Assembly (NCBI RefSeq): GCF_003075525.1
Contig: NZ_QDDR01000011.1
Location: forward strand, 124,001 to 188,000
DNA from: Pararhodobacter aggregans
Lineage (GTDB): Bacteria; Pseudomonadota; Alphaproteobacteria; Rhodobacterales; Rhodobacteraceae
DNA length: 64,000 nt
Direction of reading: 5' to 3'
Part shown: positions 34,239 through 41,912 of the stretch, piece by piece
Layout of the letters: every line of letters starts with the position of its first letter
Position numbering within the stretch: position 1 is the stretch's first letter
Notes under the pieces: generated by a model
What the model saw: only the letters and a program-made list of their open reading frames with translations
Databases searched by the model: none
Told to the model about the DNA's origin: nothing
Translations under genes and position numbers: made by a program

Positions 34239-34625
34239 ATGACGACTCCCGACTGGATCAAACCCGGCCTCTACGGCGCCCTGATCGGCGCCGTCGCCGT
34301 CGCCGTCCTGGGCTTCACCTGGGGCGGCTGGGTGACCGGCGGCACCGCGCATGACCAGGCGATGGCGCTGTCGCGCAACGAGGTGGCCGCGGCCATGGTC
34401 CCCGTCTGCCTCGGCATGGCGGAACGCGATCCCGACCGGCTGGAAACGCTGGCGACGATCCGCGCCGCGACCAGCTACCGGCGCCGCGATGCGCTGATGG
34501 CGACCGGCTGGGCGACCATGCCGGGCACCGAAGCACCAAACCGCGACGTGGCCCAGGCCTGCCTCGCCGCGCTCGAGGTCGACGCGATGCCCGAAACCCC
34601 GGCCAGCGCGGCGGACGAAGGGTGA
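34239..34625 (+). CDS. conserved small membrane protein, function unknown
   Basis: 128 residues with one hydrophobic segment near the N-terminus (GLYGALIGAVAVAVLGFTWGGWV, residues 10-32) and a soluble, probably periplasmic domain. I recognise no named domain; similar short proteins occur in Rhodobacterales genomes. The ATG has an excellent ribosome site (AGGAGGATGAGAC). Two Cys (VCLGM, ACLAAL) could pair. It lies downstream of the helicase and upstream of the transglutaminase genes on the same strand. Confidence 0.8.
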   Translation: MTTPDWIKPGLYGALIGAVAVAVLGFTWGGWVTGGTAHDQAMALSRNEVAAAMVPVCLGMAERDPDRLETLATIRAATSYRRRDALMATGWATMPGTEAPNRDVAQACLAALEVDAMPETPASAADEG

Positions 34626-34691
34626 GCGGCCCCCGCGCCGCCGCCCGCCCCCGGGCCTTGAACGGGGAACACGCCCTTGGATGATACCCCC

Positions 34692-35555
34692 ATGCAACGG
34701 ACCGCGCCGGGCATGCGGATGCGCATCGGCTGCCGCATGCGCTATCGCATGGAGCAGCCGACGCCGCTGATCGCCATGCTGAACGTGCATTACTCGCGCT
34801 TCGGCGATCTGGAGCGGGCCGATTACCTCGTGACCTCGCCCAGCGTGCCGCTGGAAAGCTACCGCGACGGTTTCGGCAATTGGTGCACGCGGATGGTGGC
34901 CCCGGCGGGGGAATTCATCCTGGCCTCGGACGGGATCTTCCGCGATTCCGGCCTGCCCGATCCTTTCGCGCCCGAGGCCCGGCAGGCCGCGGTGCAGGAC
35001 CTGCCCTTCGACACGCTGGTCTACCTGCTGGGCAGCCGCTATTGCGACACCGACCTGCTGTCCGAGGAGGCCTGGCGCCTCTTCGCGCAGACGCCGACCG
35101 GCTGGGCGCGGGTACAGGCGATCTGCGATTATGTGCACGAGACGGTGGCCTTCGACTACATGCAGGCCAGCGCCACTCGCACCGCCTCGGAAACGCTGCG
35201 GGGACGGCACGGGGTCTGCCGCGACTTCACCCATCTCGCCATCGCCTTTTGCCGCTGCATGAACATCCCCGCGCGCTATTGCACCGGGTATCTGAGCGAT
35301 ATCGGCGAGCCGATGCCCTATCCCGCCGGCGATTTCGCCGCCTGGATGGAGGTGTACCTGGACGGTCGCTGGTGGGTCTTCGACCCGCGCAACAACACCC
35401 GCCGTCTGGGCCGGATCCTGATCGCCCGGGGACGGGATGCGGCCGATGTGCCGCTGACCCAGACCTTCGGGCCGAACACGCTGACGCAATTCGACGTCTG
35501 GACCTGGGACGCGCATGACGACCCGTTCGAGGCCGTGCCCGGCGCCCGGAACTGA
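34692..35555 (+). CDS. transglutaminase-like cysteine-protease-fold protein, His replaced
   Basis: About 287 residues. The transglutaminase core has GVCRDFTHLAIAFCRCM (Cys nucleophile position) and AAWMEVYLDGRWWVFDPRNN (Asp position). The catalytic His expected before AW is Ala here (GDFAAWMEVYL). Relatives with a similar non-His residue at this site exist as a subgroup. The start is uncertain: TTG at 34677, ATG at 34692 and ATG at 34719 are in frame, and 34692 is my choice. It pairs with the second transglutaminase-like gene at 35855-36727, a common arrangement of unknown function. Confidence 0.85.
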   Translation: MQRTAPGMRMRIGCRMRYRMEQPTPLIAMLNVHYSRFGDLERADYLVTSPSVPLESYRDGFGNWCTRMVAPAGEFILASDGIFRDSGLPDPFAPEARQAAVQDLPFDTLVYLLGSRYCDTDLLSEEAWRLFAQTPTGWARVQAICDYVHETVAFDYMQASATRTASETLRGRHGVCRDFTHLAIAFCRCMNIPARYCTGYLSDIGEPMPYPAGDFAAWMEVYLDGRWWVFDPRNNTRRLGRILIARGRDAADVPLTQTFGPNTLTQFDVWTWDAHDDPFEAVPGARN

Positions 35556-35631
35556 GGGGCGGGCCCGGTTCCCGGCCCGCGCCTGACAGAGCAAGACACG
35601 CCCCCTGACGCAACCTGAACTGGAGAAGACC

Positions 35632-35763
35632 ATGGCCAAGGGCAAAAACCGTCGCGGCCGCGAAGACAAGAAGCCGAAACAGACCAAGGCCGCTCCGGCG
35701 CCGGTCATGTCCTTCAGCAAGGGCCTGACCCCCGACACGGCCACCAAGCTCAAGAAGGCCTGA
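35632..35763 (+). CDS. 43-residue basic conserved peptide
   Basis: [20 protein letters not shown] opens a 43-residue, Lys/Arg-rich peptide that continues [23 protein letters not shown]. The ATG at 35632 follows TGGAGAAGACC, a good ribosome site. It is short enough to be missed by length filters. Its charge suggests contact with nucleic acid or ribosomes, but I know no function. It lies between the two transglutaminase-like genes. Confidence 0.75.
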   Translation: MAKGKNRRGREDKKPKQTKAAPAPVMSFSKGLTPDTATKLKKA

Positions 35764-35854
35764 GCCCGGTCGCCCGGGGGGAGCGCGCGCCTCTGCGATT
35801 GACCCGCCTCGCCCCCCCCCCGGGCGCCTGACCGACCGCCGAAAGACACCGACC

Positions 35855-36727
35855 GTGACCACGCTGACGACCTATCACAAGACCGAGTACCGCTATGCCA
35901 ATCCGGTCCTGCTGGGGCCGCACCGGATGATGCTGCGCCCGCGTGAGGCGCGCGAACTCAGGCTTGTGTCGCACGAGATCACCCTCACGCCGCCCGCCCC
36001 CCTCACCTGGTCGCATGACGTGGCGGGCAATGCCGTCGCCACCGCCCGGTTCGACCAGCCGACCGATCATCTGCTGATCGAGAGCCGGGCAACCGTCGTT
36101 CTGACCGCGCCGGTCTGGCCGGTCTTCGCCATCGCCGCCGAGGCGATCCGCTTTCCCTTCCTCTATTCGGCCGATGACTGGACCGACCTCGGCGCCCTGA
36201 CCACCCCGCAATACGCCGATCCCGAGGGCCAGTTCTCGCGCTGGGTCGAGGGTTTCGTCTTTCAGCGCCCGACCGACACGCTGTCCCTGCTCAAGGACAT
36301 CGCCAACGGCGTCTCCAGCCAGATCTCGTATCAGGGCCGCGAACGGGAGGGGACGCAATCGCCCCTTGAGACGCTGGCCCGCGGCTGGGGCTCGTGCCGG
36401 GATTTCGCCGTGCTCTTCGCCGAGGCCGCGCGCATTCTCAGCTTCGGGGCGCGCATCGTCTCGGGCTACCTTTTCGACCCCGAGACCCGGCTCGTGGGCT
36501 CCGAAGGCGCAGGCTCGACCCATGCCTGGGCCGAGGTCTTCATCCCCGGCGCGGGCTGGGTGGCGTTCGACCCGACCAACCAGAGCGTCGGCTCCAAGAA
36601 CCTGATCCCGGTGGCGGTGGCGCGCGGCATTCACCAGGTGGTTCCGGTGGCCGGCAGTTTCGTCGGGCTGGGCAATCCGCTGCTCGGCATGACTGTCGAC
36701 GTGCGTCATTCGGTGATCGGCTATTGA
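35855..36727 (+). CDS. transglutaminase family protein with N-terminal beta domain
   Basis: 290-residue protein with an N-terminal beta-rich domain (residues 1 to about 85, [20 protein letters not shown]) and a transglutaminase core. The triad is intact: Cys in [11 protein letters not shown] (about residue 188), His in [10 protein letters not shown] and Asp in VAFDPTNQ. The start is GTG at 35855 with AAAGA upstream. Proteins of this form are cytoplasmic cysteine proteases or amide-modifying enzymes of uncertain substrate. It forms a cluster with the related His-less protein and the 43-residue peptide. Confidence 0.92.
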   Translation: MTTLTTYHKTEYRYANPVLLGPHRMMLRPREARELRLVSHEITLTPPAPLTWSHDVAGNAVATARFDQPTDHLLIESRATVVLTAPVWPVFAIAAEAIRFPFLYSADDWTDLGALTTPQYADPEGQFSRWVEGFVFQRPTDTLSLLKDIANGVSSQISYQGREREGTQSPLETLARGWGSCRDFAVLFAEAARILSFGARIVSGYLFDPETRLVGSEGAGSTHAWAEVFIPGAGWVAFDPTNQSVGSKNLIPVAVARGIHQVVPVAGSFVGLGNPLLGMTVDVRHSVIGY

Positions 36728-36798
36728 CCAGGAATGCCGCGATCCCGGGCCCTGTGCCCAGCGCCGCCCTTGCGCTTCCCTGCCTTGGCGTGCGCCGG

Positions 36799-37533
36799 TC
36801 AGGTCAGCAGCGGGCCGGTCTGATCCAGATAGGCCGGGTCAAAGCCCGCAAAGGCCACCAGCCCCCGGTAATCATGCAGCGTCACATGGCCCTCGCGGAA
36901 GGTGACCAGACCGTTTTCGCGCAATTGCCGCAGCACGCGGTTCACATGGACCGCGCTCAGCCCGAGCGCATCGGCGAGGTGGTACTGGGTGAGCGGGCAA
37001 TCATAGCCCTCCCGGCTGCCCAGCCCGACCAGCGCCAGCCGCGCGCCGAGTTCGAGCAGGAAATGCGCCATGCGGGCGCCCGCGTCCCGCCGGCCGATCC
37101 CGACCAGATGCTCGACCACCATCGCCTCGTCCCGGGACGCGGCCCAGAGGATCGCCATCGCCAGCCGCGGCGTCTGCGCGAAGACCTCGAGCAGGTCGCC
37201 GGTCAGGACCTCGGCCGCCTCGATATCGACGATGGGCTCGAACCCGTGGTCCGAGGTGCGCAACAGCACGCTGCGCAGCCCGAGGAAATCGCCGGGCACC
37301 TGGAAGTCGACGATCTGGCGGGTGCCGTCCGGCTGCAGCTTGTAGGAACAGACCCAGCCCGAGGACAGGATATAGGCGGCCTGATCCGCCTGCCCCTGAT
37401 GCGCCATGTCCCGCCCCGCAGCAAAGCAGCGCCGCCGCCCGTGCAGACCGGCCAGAACGGCCAGCTCGGCCTCGGACAGCACCGCGAAGGCCGAAAGCTT
37501 GCGGGTCAGCGGGCTTGTCGCGGCCAGAACCAT
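36799..37533 (-). CDS. Crp/Fnr family transcriptional regulator
   Basis: 244 residues: an N-terminal cyclic-nucleotide-binding-like barrel (residues about 15-125, with VPGDFLGL) and a C-terminal winged helix (QYHLADALGLSAVHVNRVLRQLRENGLV, about 170-200). The Fnr Cys cluster at the N-terminus is absent, so it is not an oxygen-sensing Fe-S Fnr. Members of this type respond to redox or other signals. It is divergent from a small gene and the desaturase. Targets unknown. Confidence 0.92.
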   Translation of the reverse strand: MVLAATSPLTRKLSAFAVLSEAELAVLAGLHGRRRCFAAGRDMAHQGQADQAAYILSSGWVCSYKLQPDGTRQIVDFQVPGDFLGLRSVLLRTSDHGFEPIVDIEAAEVLTGDLLEVFAQTPRLAMAILWAASRDEAMVVEHLVGIGRRDAGARMAHFLLELGARLALVGLGSREGYDCPLTQYHLADALGLSAVHVNRVLRQLRENGLVTFREGHVTLHDYRGLVAFAGFDPAYLDQTGPLLT

Positions 37534-37674
37534 GGCCTGTCCCTTTCGATGGCGCGGGAATGTCGGGAACGACGGGTAGACTGCTCTCGATCAGTCCAGC
37601 ATAGAGCATTTCATGCGCAAGGTGGGCAGCCGTCTGACAAGCGTCATGGCGGCATGAGAAAAGGATCCCACCGA

Positions 37675-37917
37675 ATGTCTAGCACGAGCGGCGCCGCGGG
37701 ACTGGCCGCCCTGTCGATCTGCGAATCGCTGCTGCTGGCCCTGACCGACCGCGGGCTCCTGCCCGGGCACGAGGTCGCCGGGGTCCTGCGCGACGCCGCG
37801 GCCACGCATGAGAACACCCAGGGCGCCGGACCGGAGGCCGAGATGCACCGCGCCGCCGCGGCCCTCATCAACACGATCATCGCGGCGGAAACCTCGCTGC
37901 GCCGACCGGCGCCCTGA
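37675..37917 (+). CDS. small hypothetical protein, 80 residues
   Basis: 80 residues, mostly helical and Ala/Leu-rich: GLAALSICESLLLALTDRGL, then HEVAGVLRDAAATHEN. No membrane segment and no recognised domain; the pattern resembles short conserved Rhodobacterales proteins. AAGGA lies about 13 nt upstream of the ATG at 37675. An ATG at 37654 in frame is an alternative. It precedes the desaturase gene by 31 bp. Confidence 0.6.
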   Translation: MSSTSGAAGLAALSICESLLLALTDRGLLPGHEVAGVLRDAAATHENTQGAGPEAEMHRAAAALINTIIAAETSLRRPAP

Positions 37918-37948
37918 CGCCACAAAACGTAGAGGATCTGCACCACCC

Positions 37949-39028
37949 ATGACGCGACTGTCCACCTCAGACATGACCATGCCCCGACCGCCCGAAACGC
38001 GGGAGCTTTCCGACAGCAGCGCCGAGGCGCCGCGCCCTGCCTCGGACTGGACCCGGACGCTGGCCGCCTATCGCCAGCCGATCCAGTCCCGCAGTGTCTT
38101 CGAACTGGCGGTGACGCTGGTGCCGCTTGTCGCGCTCTGGGCGGCGGCCTGGTGGGCGATGTCGGTCAGCCCCCTGCTGGCGATCCTGCTGGCGCTGGTC
38201 AACGCGGGCTTTCTGGTGCGCGCTTTCATGGTGCAGCACGATTGCGGGCACGGCTCGCTGTTCCGCGACCGGCGGGTCGGCGACTGGGTCGGGCGCGGGC
38301 TGGGGGTGCTCACGCTGACCCCCTACGATGTCTGGCGCAAGACCCATGCGATCCACCATGCCACCACCGGCAATCTGGACCAGCGCGGGATCGGCGACAT
38401 GCCGACGCTGACGGTGCGGGAATACGCGGAAAAGGGCCCCCTCGGCCGCGCCGCCTATCGGCTGCTGCGCCATCCGGTCTTTCTGTTCGGGGTGGTGCCC
38501 TTCTACATGTTCTTCCTGCAAAACCGCCTGCCGGTGCATCTGATGCGCTCGGGCTGGCGGTACTGGCTCAGCGCGATGGGCACCAATGCCGCCATCGCCC
38601 TGCTGGTTGGCGCGATCCTCTGGCTGGGCGGCTGGCAGGTTCTGCTCTGCGTCTTCCTGCCGACGACGATGCTGGCGGCGACGATCGGCATGTGGTTCTT
38701 CTACGTGCAGCACCAGTTCGAGGATACCAGCTGGCACCGCGGCGAGGACTGGAACGTGCAGGAGGCGGCGCTGTACGGCAGTTCGCATTACGCCCTGCCC
38801 GCGCCGCTGCGCTGGATCAGCGGCAATATCGGCGCGCATCACGTGCACCATCTGGCCAGCCGCATCCCCTTCTACCGTCTGGACGAGGTGATCCGCGATC
38901 ATCAGGTCCTGGCCGGGACCAAGCGCATCACGCTGTGGCAGAGTTTCCGCTGCGCGCGGCTGCACCTGTGGGACGAGGAGGGCCGGAAACTCCTGTCCTT
39001 CGCCGAGGCCCGGGCGCTGTCCGCCTGA
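37949..39028 (+). CDS. fatty acid desaturase
   Basis: 359-residue di-iron membrane desaturase. The three His boxes are HDCGHG (about residue 98), HAIHH (about 134) and HVHH (about 300), with a further QHQFEDTSWHR segment. Four or more hydrophobic segments are present. It introduces a double bond in membrane acyl chains using oxygen and reduced electron carriers, or hydroxylates a related lipid. Start choice: the ATG at 37949 with AGAGGA upstream; ATGs 8 or 10 codons later are possible. Regulation by the divergent Crp/Fnr protein is possible. Confidence 0.92.
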   Translation: MTRLSTSDMTMPRPPETRELSDSSAEAPRPASDWTRTLAAYRQPIQSRSVFELAVTLVPLVALWAAAWWAMSVSPLLAILLALVNAGFLVRAFMVQHDCGHGSLFRDRRVGDWVGRGLGVLTLTPYDVWRKTHAIHHATTGNLDQRGIGDMPTLTVREYAEKGPLGRAAYRLLRHPVFLFGVVPFYMFFLQNRLPVHLMRSGWRYWLSAMGTNAAIALLVGAILWLGGWQVLLCVFLPTTMLAATIGMWFFYVQHQFEDTSWHRGEDWNVQEAALYGSSHYALPAPLRWISGNIGAHHVHHLASRIPFYRLDEVIRDHQVLAGTKRITLWQSFRCARLHLWDEEGRKLLSFAEARALSA

Positions 39029-39047
39029 GGCGCCGCGCGCGCAGGAA

Positions 39048-39071
39048 AACGGGGCCAGCTCGGGCCCCGTT
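39048..39071 (-). terminator. terminator between desaturase and zinc-ribbon genes
   Basis: The 9-bp stem AACGGGGCC / GGCCCCGTT with a six-base loop is followed on the minus strand by TTTTCC, fitting an end for the minus-strand small genes. It may also stop the desaturase transcript. Confidence 0.7.
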
Positions 39072-39091
39072 CGCCTGTCAGGGACCGCCGA

Positions 39092-39286
39092 TTATCGCTG
39101 CCGCCCCGTCGAAGGCGCGAATTGCACCGAGCTGCGCCAGCTGCTCGATCCCTTGCAGCGGCGGCAGATCCTTTCGCCGAACCCCTCGCTGGGGAAGGGC
39201 ACGCGGCAGCGCAGGCAGAGGCGTTCCTGCGGCGCGTCGCTGGGCGGGCGCAGCGGCAGGCTGTCGGGGTCCAGATGCCGGGTCAT
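39092..39286 (-). CDS. small zinc-ribbon protein
   Basis: 64 residues with two Cys pairs, CLRCRVPFPSEGFGERICRRC, a compact zinc-ribbon pattern. Basic and Arg-rich. Such short proteins are widespread in Rhodobacterales and have no assigned role. It follows the 98-residue gene by 11 bp on the same strand. Confidence 0.75.
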   Translation of the reverse strand: MTRHLDPDSLPLRPPSDAPQERLCLRCRVPFPSEGFGERICRRCKGSSSWRSSVQFAPSTGRQR

Positions 39287-39297
39287 GGATCTGCGCT

Positions 39298-39594
39298 TTA
39301 CTCTTCGATCAGCCGGGCCAGATCGCCCAGCGCCCGCTCGATCAGCTCCTGCCGCCGGGCGTCGCGGGCCTCAGCCGTCTCGGAATAGCGGCGGATCAGA
39401 TATTGCGCCTTGAGCGCCGCCTCGCGCCAATTGGCGGCGGGCTCGGCCAGAAGCTGCACCTCCAGCTCTTCCTGTCGCAGGCGCAGGGCCCGCTGGTCGG
39501 CTTCGAAATCGCGCAGCGAATGCCGCCGGATATCGGTCGCCATCCGGCTCTCGGCGCTGCGCCTGGTATCGAGGTTGACCGGATCGTCCGTCAT
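39298..39594 (-). CDS. small coiled-coil-like protein, 98 residues
   Basis: 98 residues, almost entirely charged helix: SLRDFEADQRALRLRQEELE and YSETAEARDARRQELIERAL. No membrane segment and no named domain. The ATG at 39594 is preceded by AGGGGAAAC about 6 nt upstream. A longer frame to 39951 is not protein-like. Paired with the zinc-ribbon gene. Confidence 0.7.
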   Translation of the reverse strand: MTDDPVNLDTRRSAESRMATDIRRHSLRDFEADQRALRLRQEELEVQLLAEPAANWREAALKAQYLIRRYSETAEARDARRQELIERALGDLARLIEE

Positions 39595-39832
39595 CGTGAG
39601 TTTCCCCTCGTCATGTCCGGGCCGCCATCGCGGGCGCCAGAGGTCGAACGCGTGGCCATGCCGGGTCTCCGTGCTGTCTGCTTGGGGCCAGCGGCGGATC
39701 CGCCCGTCTGGGGGCGGGCCTCGGTCGGCTGGTAGCCGCGTTTGTAGCCGGTGACGGGACGCCGCGCCCTGACGCAGGTTAGCCCCGGCACCCGGATCGG
39801 CACGGATCGGCGCGGTTCGAGGCCCCAGCGGG

Positions 39833-41197
39833 TCAGCCCATGAACTCGCTGGGCAAGAGCGCCTGATGCAGCAAGAGCAGGGTCTCGCGCAGTTCCTCGC
39901 GGCCAATCCGGCCGCCGAGGCAGACACGCAGCCTCTCCTGCGGCGGGCCATCGACGGTGAAGGCGTCCGAGGGGATGAGCCCCAGCGACCGCCCGGCCAT
40001 CTTCACCACGACATCGGCGCGGCCCACGCCCTCGGGCAGGGTCAGCCAGATGTTGAAGGCGTTCTCGGCGGCCTCGAAGCGGAACCCCTCCAGCGTCTCC
40101 TGGGCGATGGCCTGCCGGGCGGCGCTTTCGAGGCGGATGAAGCGGCGGATGGCGTCGGCGGTGCCGTCCTCGATCCATTGCGTCGTCAGCGCCGTGGACA
40201 AGGGCGAGGGCATCACCGACAGCGCCCGGATCGCCTGCGATAGACGGATCGCCCCGCGCGGCGAGGGGGCGACGGTGAAGGCCAGCCGCAGCCCGGCGCC
40301 CAGGCATTTCGCCAGGCCGCCGATATGCCAGGTCAGGTCCGGCGCCAATTGCGCCAGCGGCGCGGGCGTCTTGGCGGGGATGAAGCCATAGGCGTCATCC
40401 TCGATCAGCGTGAGCCCGGTGTCGTTCAGCACCTCGGCCAGCGCCTGCCGCCGCCCGGCCGGGATGGTCAGGGTCGTCGGGTTCTGCAGCGTCGGGTTGA
40501 GATAGAGCGCTTTCGGCTGATGCCGGGCGATGGCGGCGCGCAGGGCCTCGGGCGTGATGCCCTGCGCGTCCATCTCCAGCCCGATCAGCGTCACGCCGAA
40601 GCGCGCGGCGATGTTGCGGATGCCGGGATAGGTGAGGCGCTCGCAGAGGATCCGGTCGCCGGGGCTGGTCACGATCGACAGGATCGCCGCCATCGTCGCA
40701 TGCGCCCCGGGGGTCACGGCGATCCGCTCCGGCGCCGGCGTCAGGCCGCGCTGGCCCAGCCAGCCGGCGGCGGCGATCCGGTCACGCTCGGCCCCGATCG
40801 GCGATTGATAGCGCAGCAGGTCGACGAGATTGGCCGAAACCATGCCCAGCCCCGCCTGCATCCGGCCAAGGAGCACGGGGTCCGTGGGTTCGGGCGGCAG
40901 GTTCATCGACAGATCGCCCGCGCGCCTGCGCTCGGGATCCTCGGTCGTGGCCGGACGCGGCGCGACGAAGGTGCCGCGGCCGACGTGACCGGCGATCAGC
41001 CCGCGGGCCTGCGCTTCGGCATAAGCCCGCGAGACGGTGGTGAAATCGAGGCCGAGGTGCGCCGCGAGGCGGCGCTGCGGCGGCAGCCGGTCGCCGATGC
41101 GCAGCAGGCCCTGCTGGATGCCCTGCGCGATGGCATCGGCAATCGCCAGATAACGCGGCTTGCCGGTGTCTTCCAGCTGGGGAACCCAATCCATCAT
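39833..41197 (-). CDS. MocR-type regulator (GntR helix-turn-helix fused to aminotransferase)
   Basis: 454 residues. The N-terminal GntR winged helix (residues about 10-78) has YLAIADAIAQGIQQGLLRIG and FTTVSRAYAEAQARGLI. It is followed by a fold-type I aminotransferase domain with TPGAHATMAAILS, NPTLQNPTTLTIP and GGLAKCLGAGLRLAF, the Lys being the PLP attachment site. Proteins of this class sense PLP or PLP-amino acid adducts; examples are PdxR, TauR and GabR. The target is unknown; the divergent neighbour is a DUF983 gene, and an inverted repeat lies between. Confidence 0.92.
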   Translation of the reverse strand: MMDWVPQLEDTGKPRYLAIADAIAQGIQQGLLRIGDRLPPQRRLAAHLGLDFTTVSRAYAEAQARGLIAGHVGRGTFVAPRPATTEDPERRRAGDLSMNLPPEPTDPVLLGRMQAGLGMVSANLVDLLRYQSPIGAERDRIAAAGWLGQRGLTPAPERIAVTPGAHATMAAILSIVTSPGDRILCERLTYPGIRNIAARFGVTLIGLEMDAQGITPEALRAAIARHQPKALYLNPTLQNPTTLTIPAGRRQALAEVLNDTGLTLIEDDAYGFIPAKTPAPLAQLAPDLTWHIGGLAKCLGAGLRLAFTVAPSPRGAIRLSQAIRALSVMPSPLSTALTTQWIEDGTADAIRRFIRLESAARQAIAQETLEGFRFEAAENAFNIWLTLPEGVGRADVVVKMAGRSLGLIPSDAFTVDGPPQERLRVCLGGRIGREELRETLLLLHQALLPSEFMG

Positions 41198-41378
41198 CGC
41201 GGCACCTCTTGTTCAGCAGCAGGCTAACGGAATGATTCGGAGAATTGAAGGGCAATTGTATGCATCACGTGACCCAGCAGCCTGACACGATGCTTTGCCC
41301 TTGTTCTGCATCCCGCACGCGGGCACCCTGCTGCCCCCAACAACCAGAATACCAATCAATCATGCTACAATGTCGCAC

Positions 41379-41404
41379 ATTGAATGCGATTTTTGCCATT
41401 CAAT
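41379..41404. promoter_or_regulatory. inverted repeat in the MocR/DUF983 divergent region
   Basis: ATTGAATG and CATTCAAT are perfect 8-bp arms separated by 10 bases. The right arm overlaps TTCAAT, which sits 16 bp before TATATT (41421-41426) as a plausible promoter for DUF983. The 264-bp gap otherwise holds no gene. Confidence 0.4.
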
Positions 41405-41461
41405 TTCCCCCAATCCGCCCTATATTCACCCCATGCGTCTTGACCGAAAGCGAGTACGACC

Positions 41462-41842
41462 ATGAGCACCCCTGCCCCCCGTGATACCAAGCTGGCCGTC
41501 CGGCGCGGCCTGATGCTGCGGTGCCCGGCCTGTGGCGAGGGAAAGCTCTTCGGCCGCTACCTGAAGGTCAATCACACCTGCGCCGCCTGTGGCGAGGAGC
41601 TGCACCATCAACGCGCCGACGATGGCCCGGCCTATCTGACGATCCTGGTCGTCGTGCATGTGGTCGGGATCGCGCTGCACAGCCTCGTCGGCCGCTATCA
41701 GGACCACCCGCTGCAACTGGCGCTGATCCTCTGTACGGTGGCGACGGTGCTGTCGCTGGCGCTGCTGCCCCGGATGAAGGGGCTGATGGTGGCGATCCAA
41801 TGGGCCAAGGAGATGCACGGGTTCGGCAAGGCCACGTCCTGA
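41462..41842 (+). CDS. DUF983 family membrane protein
   Basis: 126 residues. Two Cys pairs, CPACGEGKLFGRYLKVNHTC and CAACGEEL, form a zinc ribbon, followed by two hydrophobic segments (about 58-75 and 82-102). GLMLRCPACGEGKLF and DDGPAYLTI are DUF983 signatures. The family is common in alphaproteobacteria, often near cytochrome oxidase genes, with no firm function. It is followed by a strong terminator. Confidence 0.92.
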   Translation: MSTPAPRDTKLAVRRGLMLRCPACGEGKLFGRYLKVNHTCAACGEELHHQRADDGPAYLTILVVVHVVGIALHSLVGRYQDHPLQLALILCTVATVLSLALLPRMKGLMVAIQWAKEMHGFGKATS

Positions 41843-41860
41843 ACGCCCCCGCCGAAAGGA

Positions 41861-41895
41861 AAGGAGCGCGCTGTCCCCGGCGCGCTCCTTTTTTT
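41861..41895 (+). terminator. strong intrinsic terminator after DUF983
   Basis: The 11-bp stem AAGGAGCGCGC / GCGCGCTCCTT with an 8-base loop runs into TTTTTTT. The best terminator in the window, and also suited to stop the convergent tct operon. Confidence 0.92.
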
Positions 41896-41912
41896 CGTTT
41901 CCGGCCGCCGGG

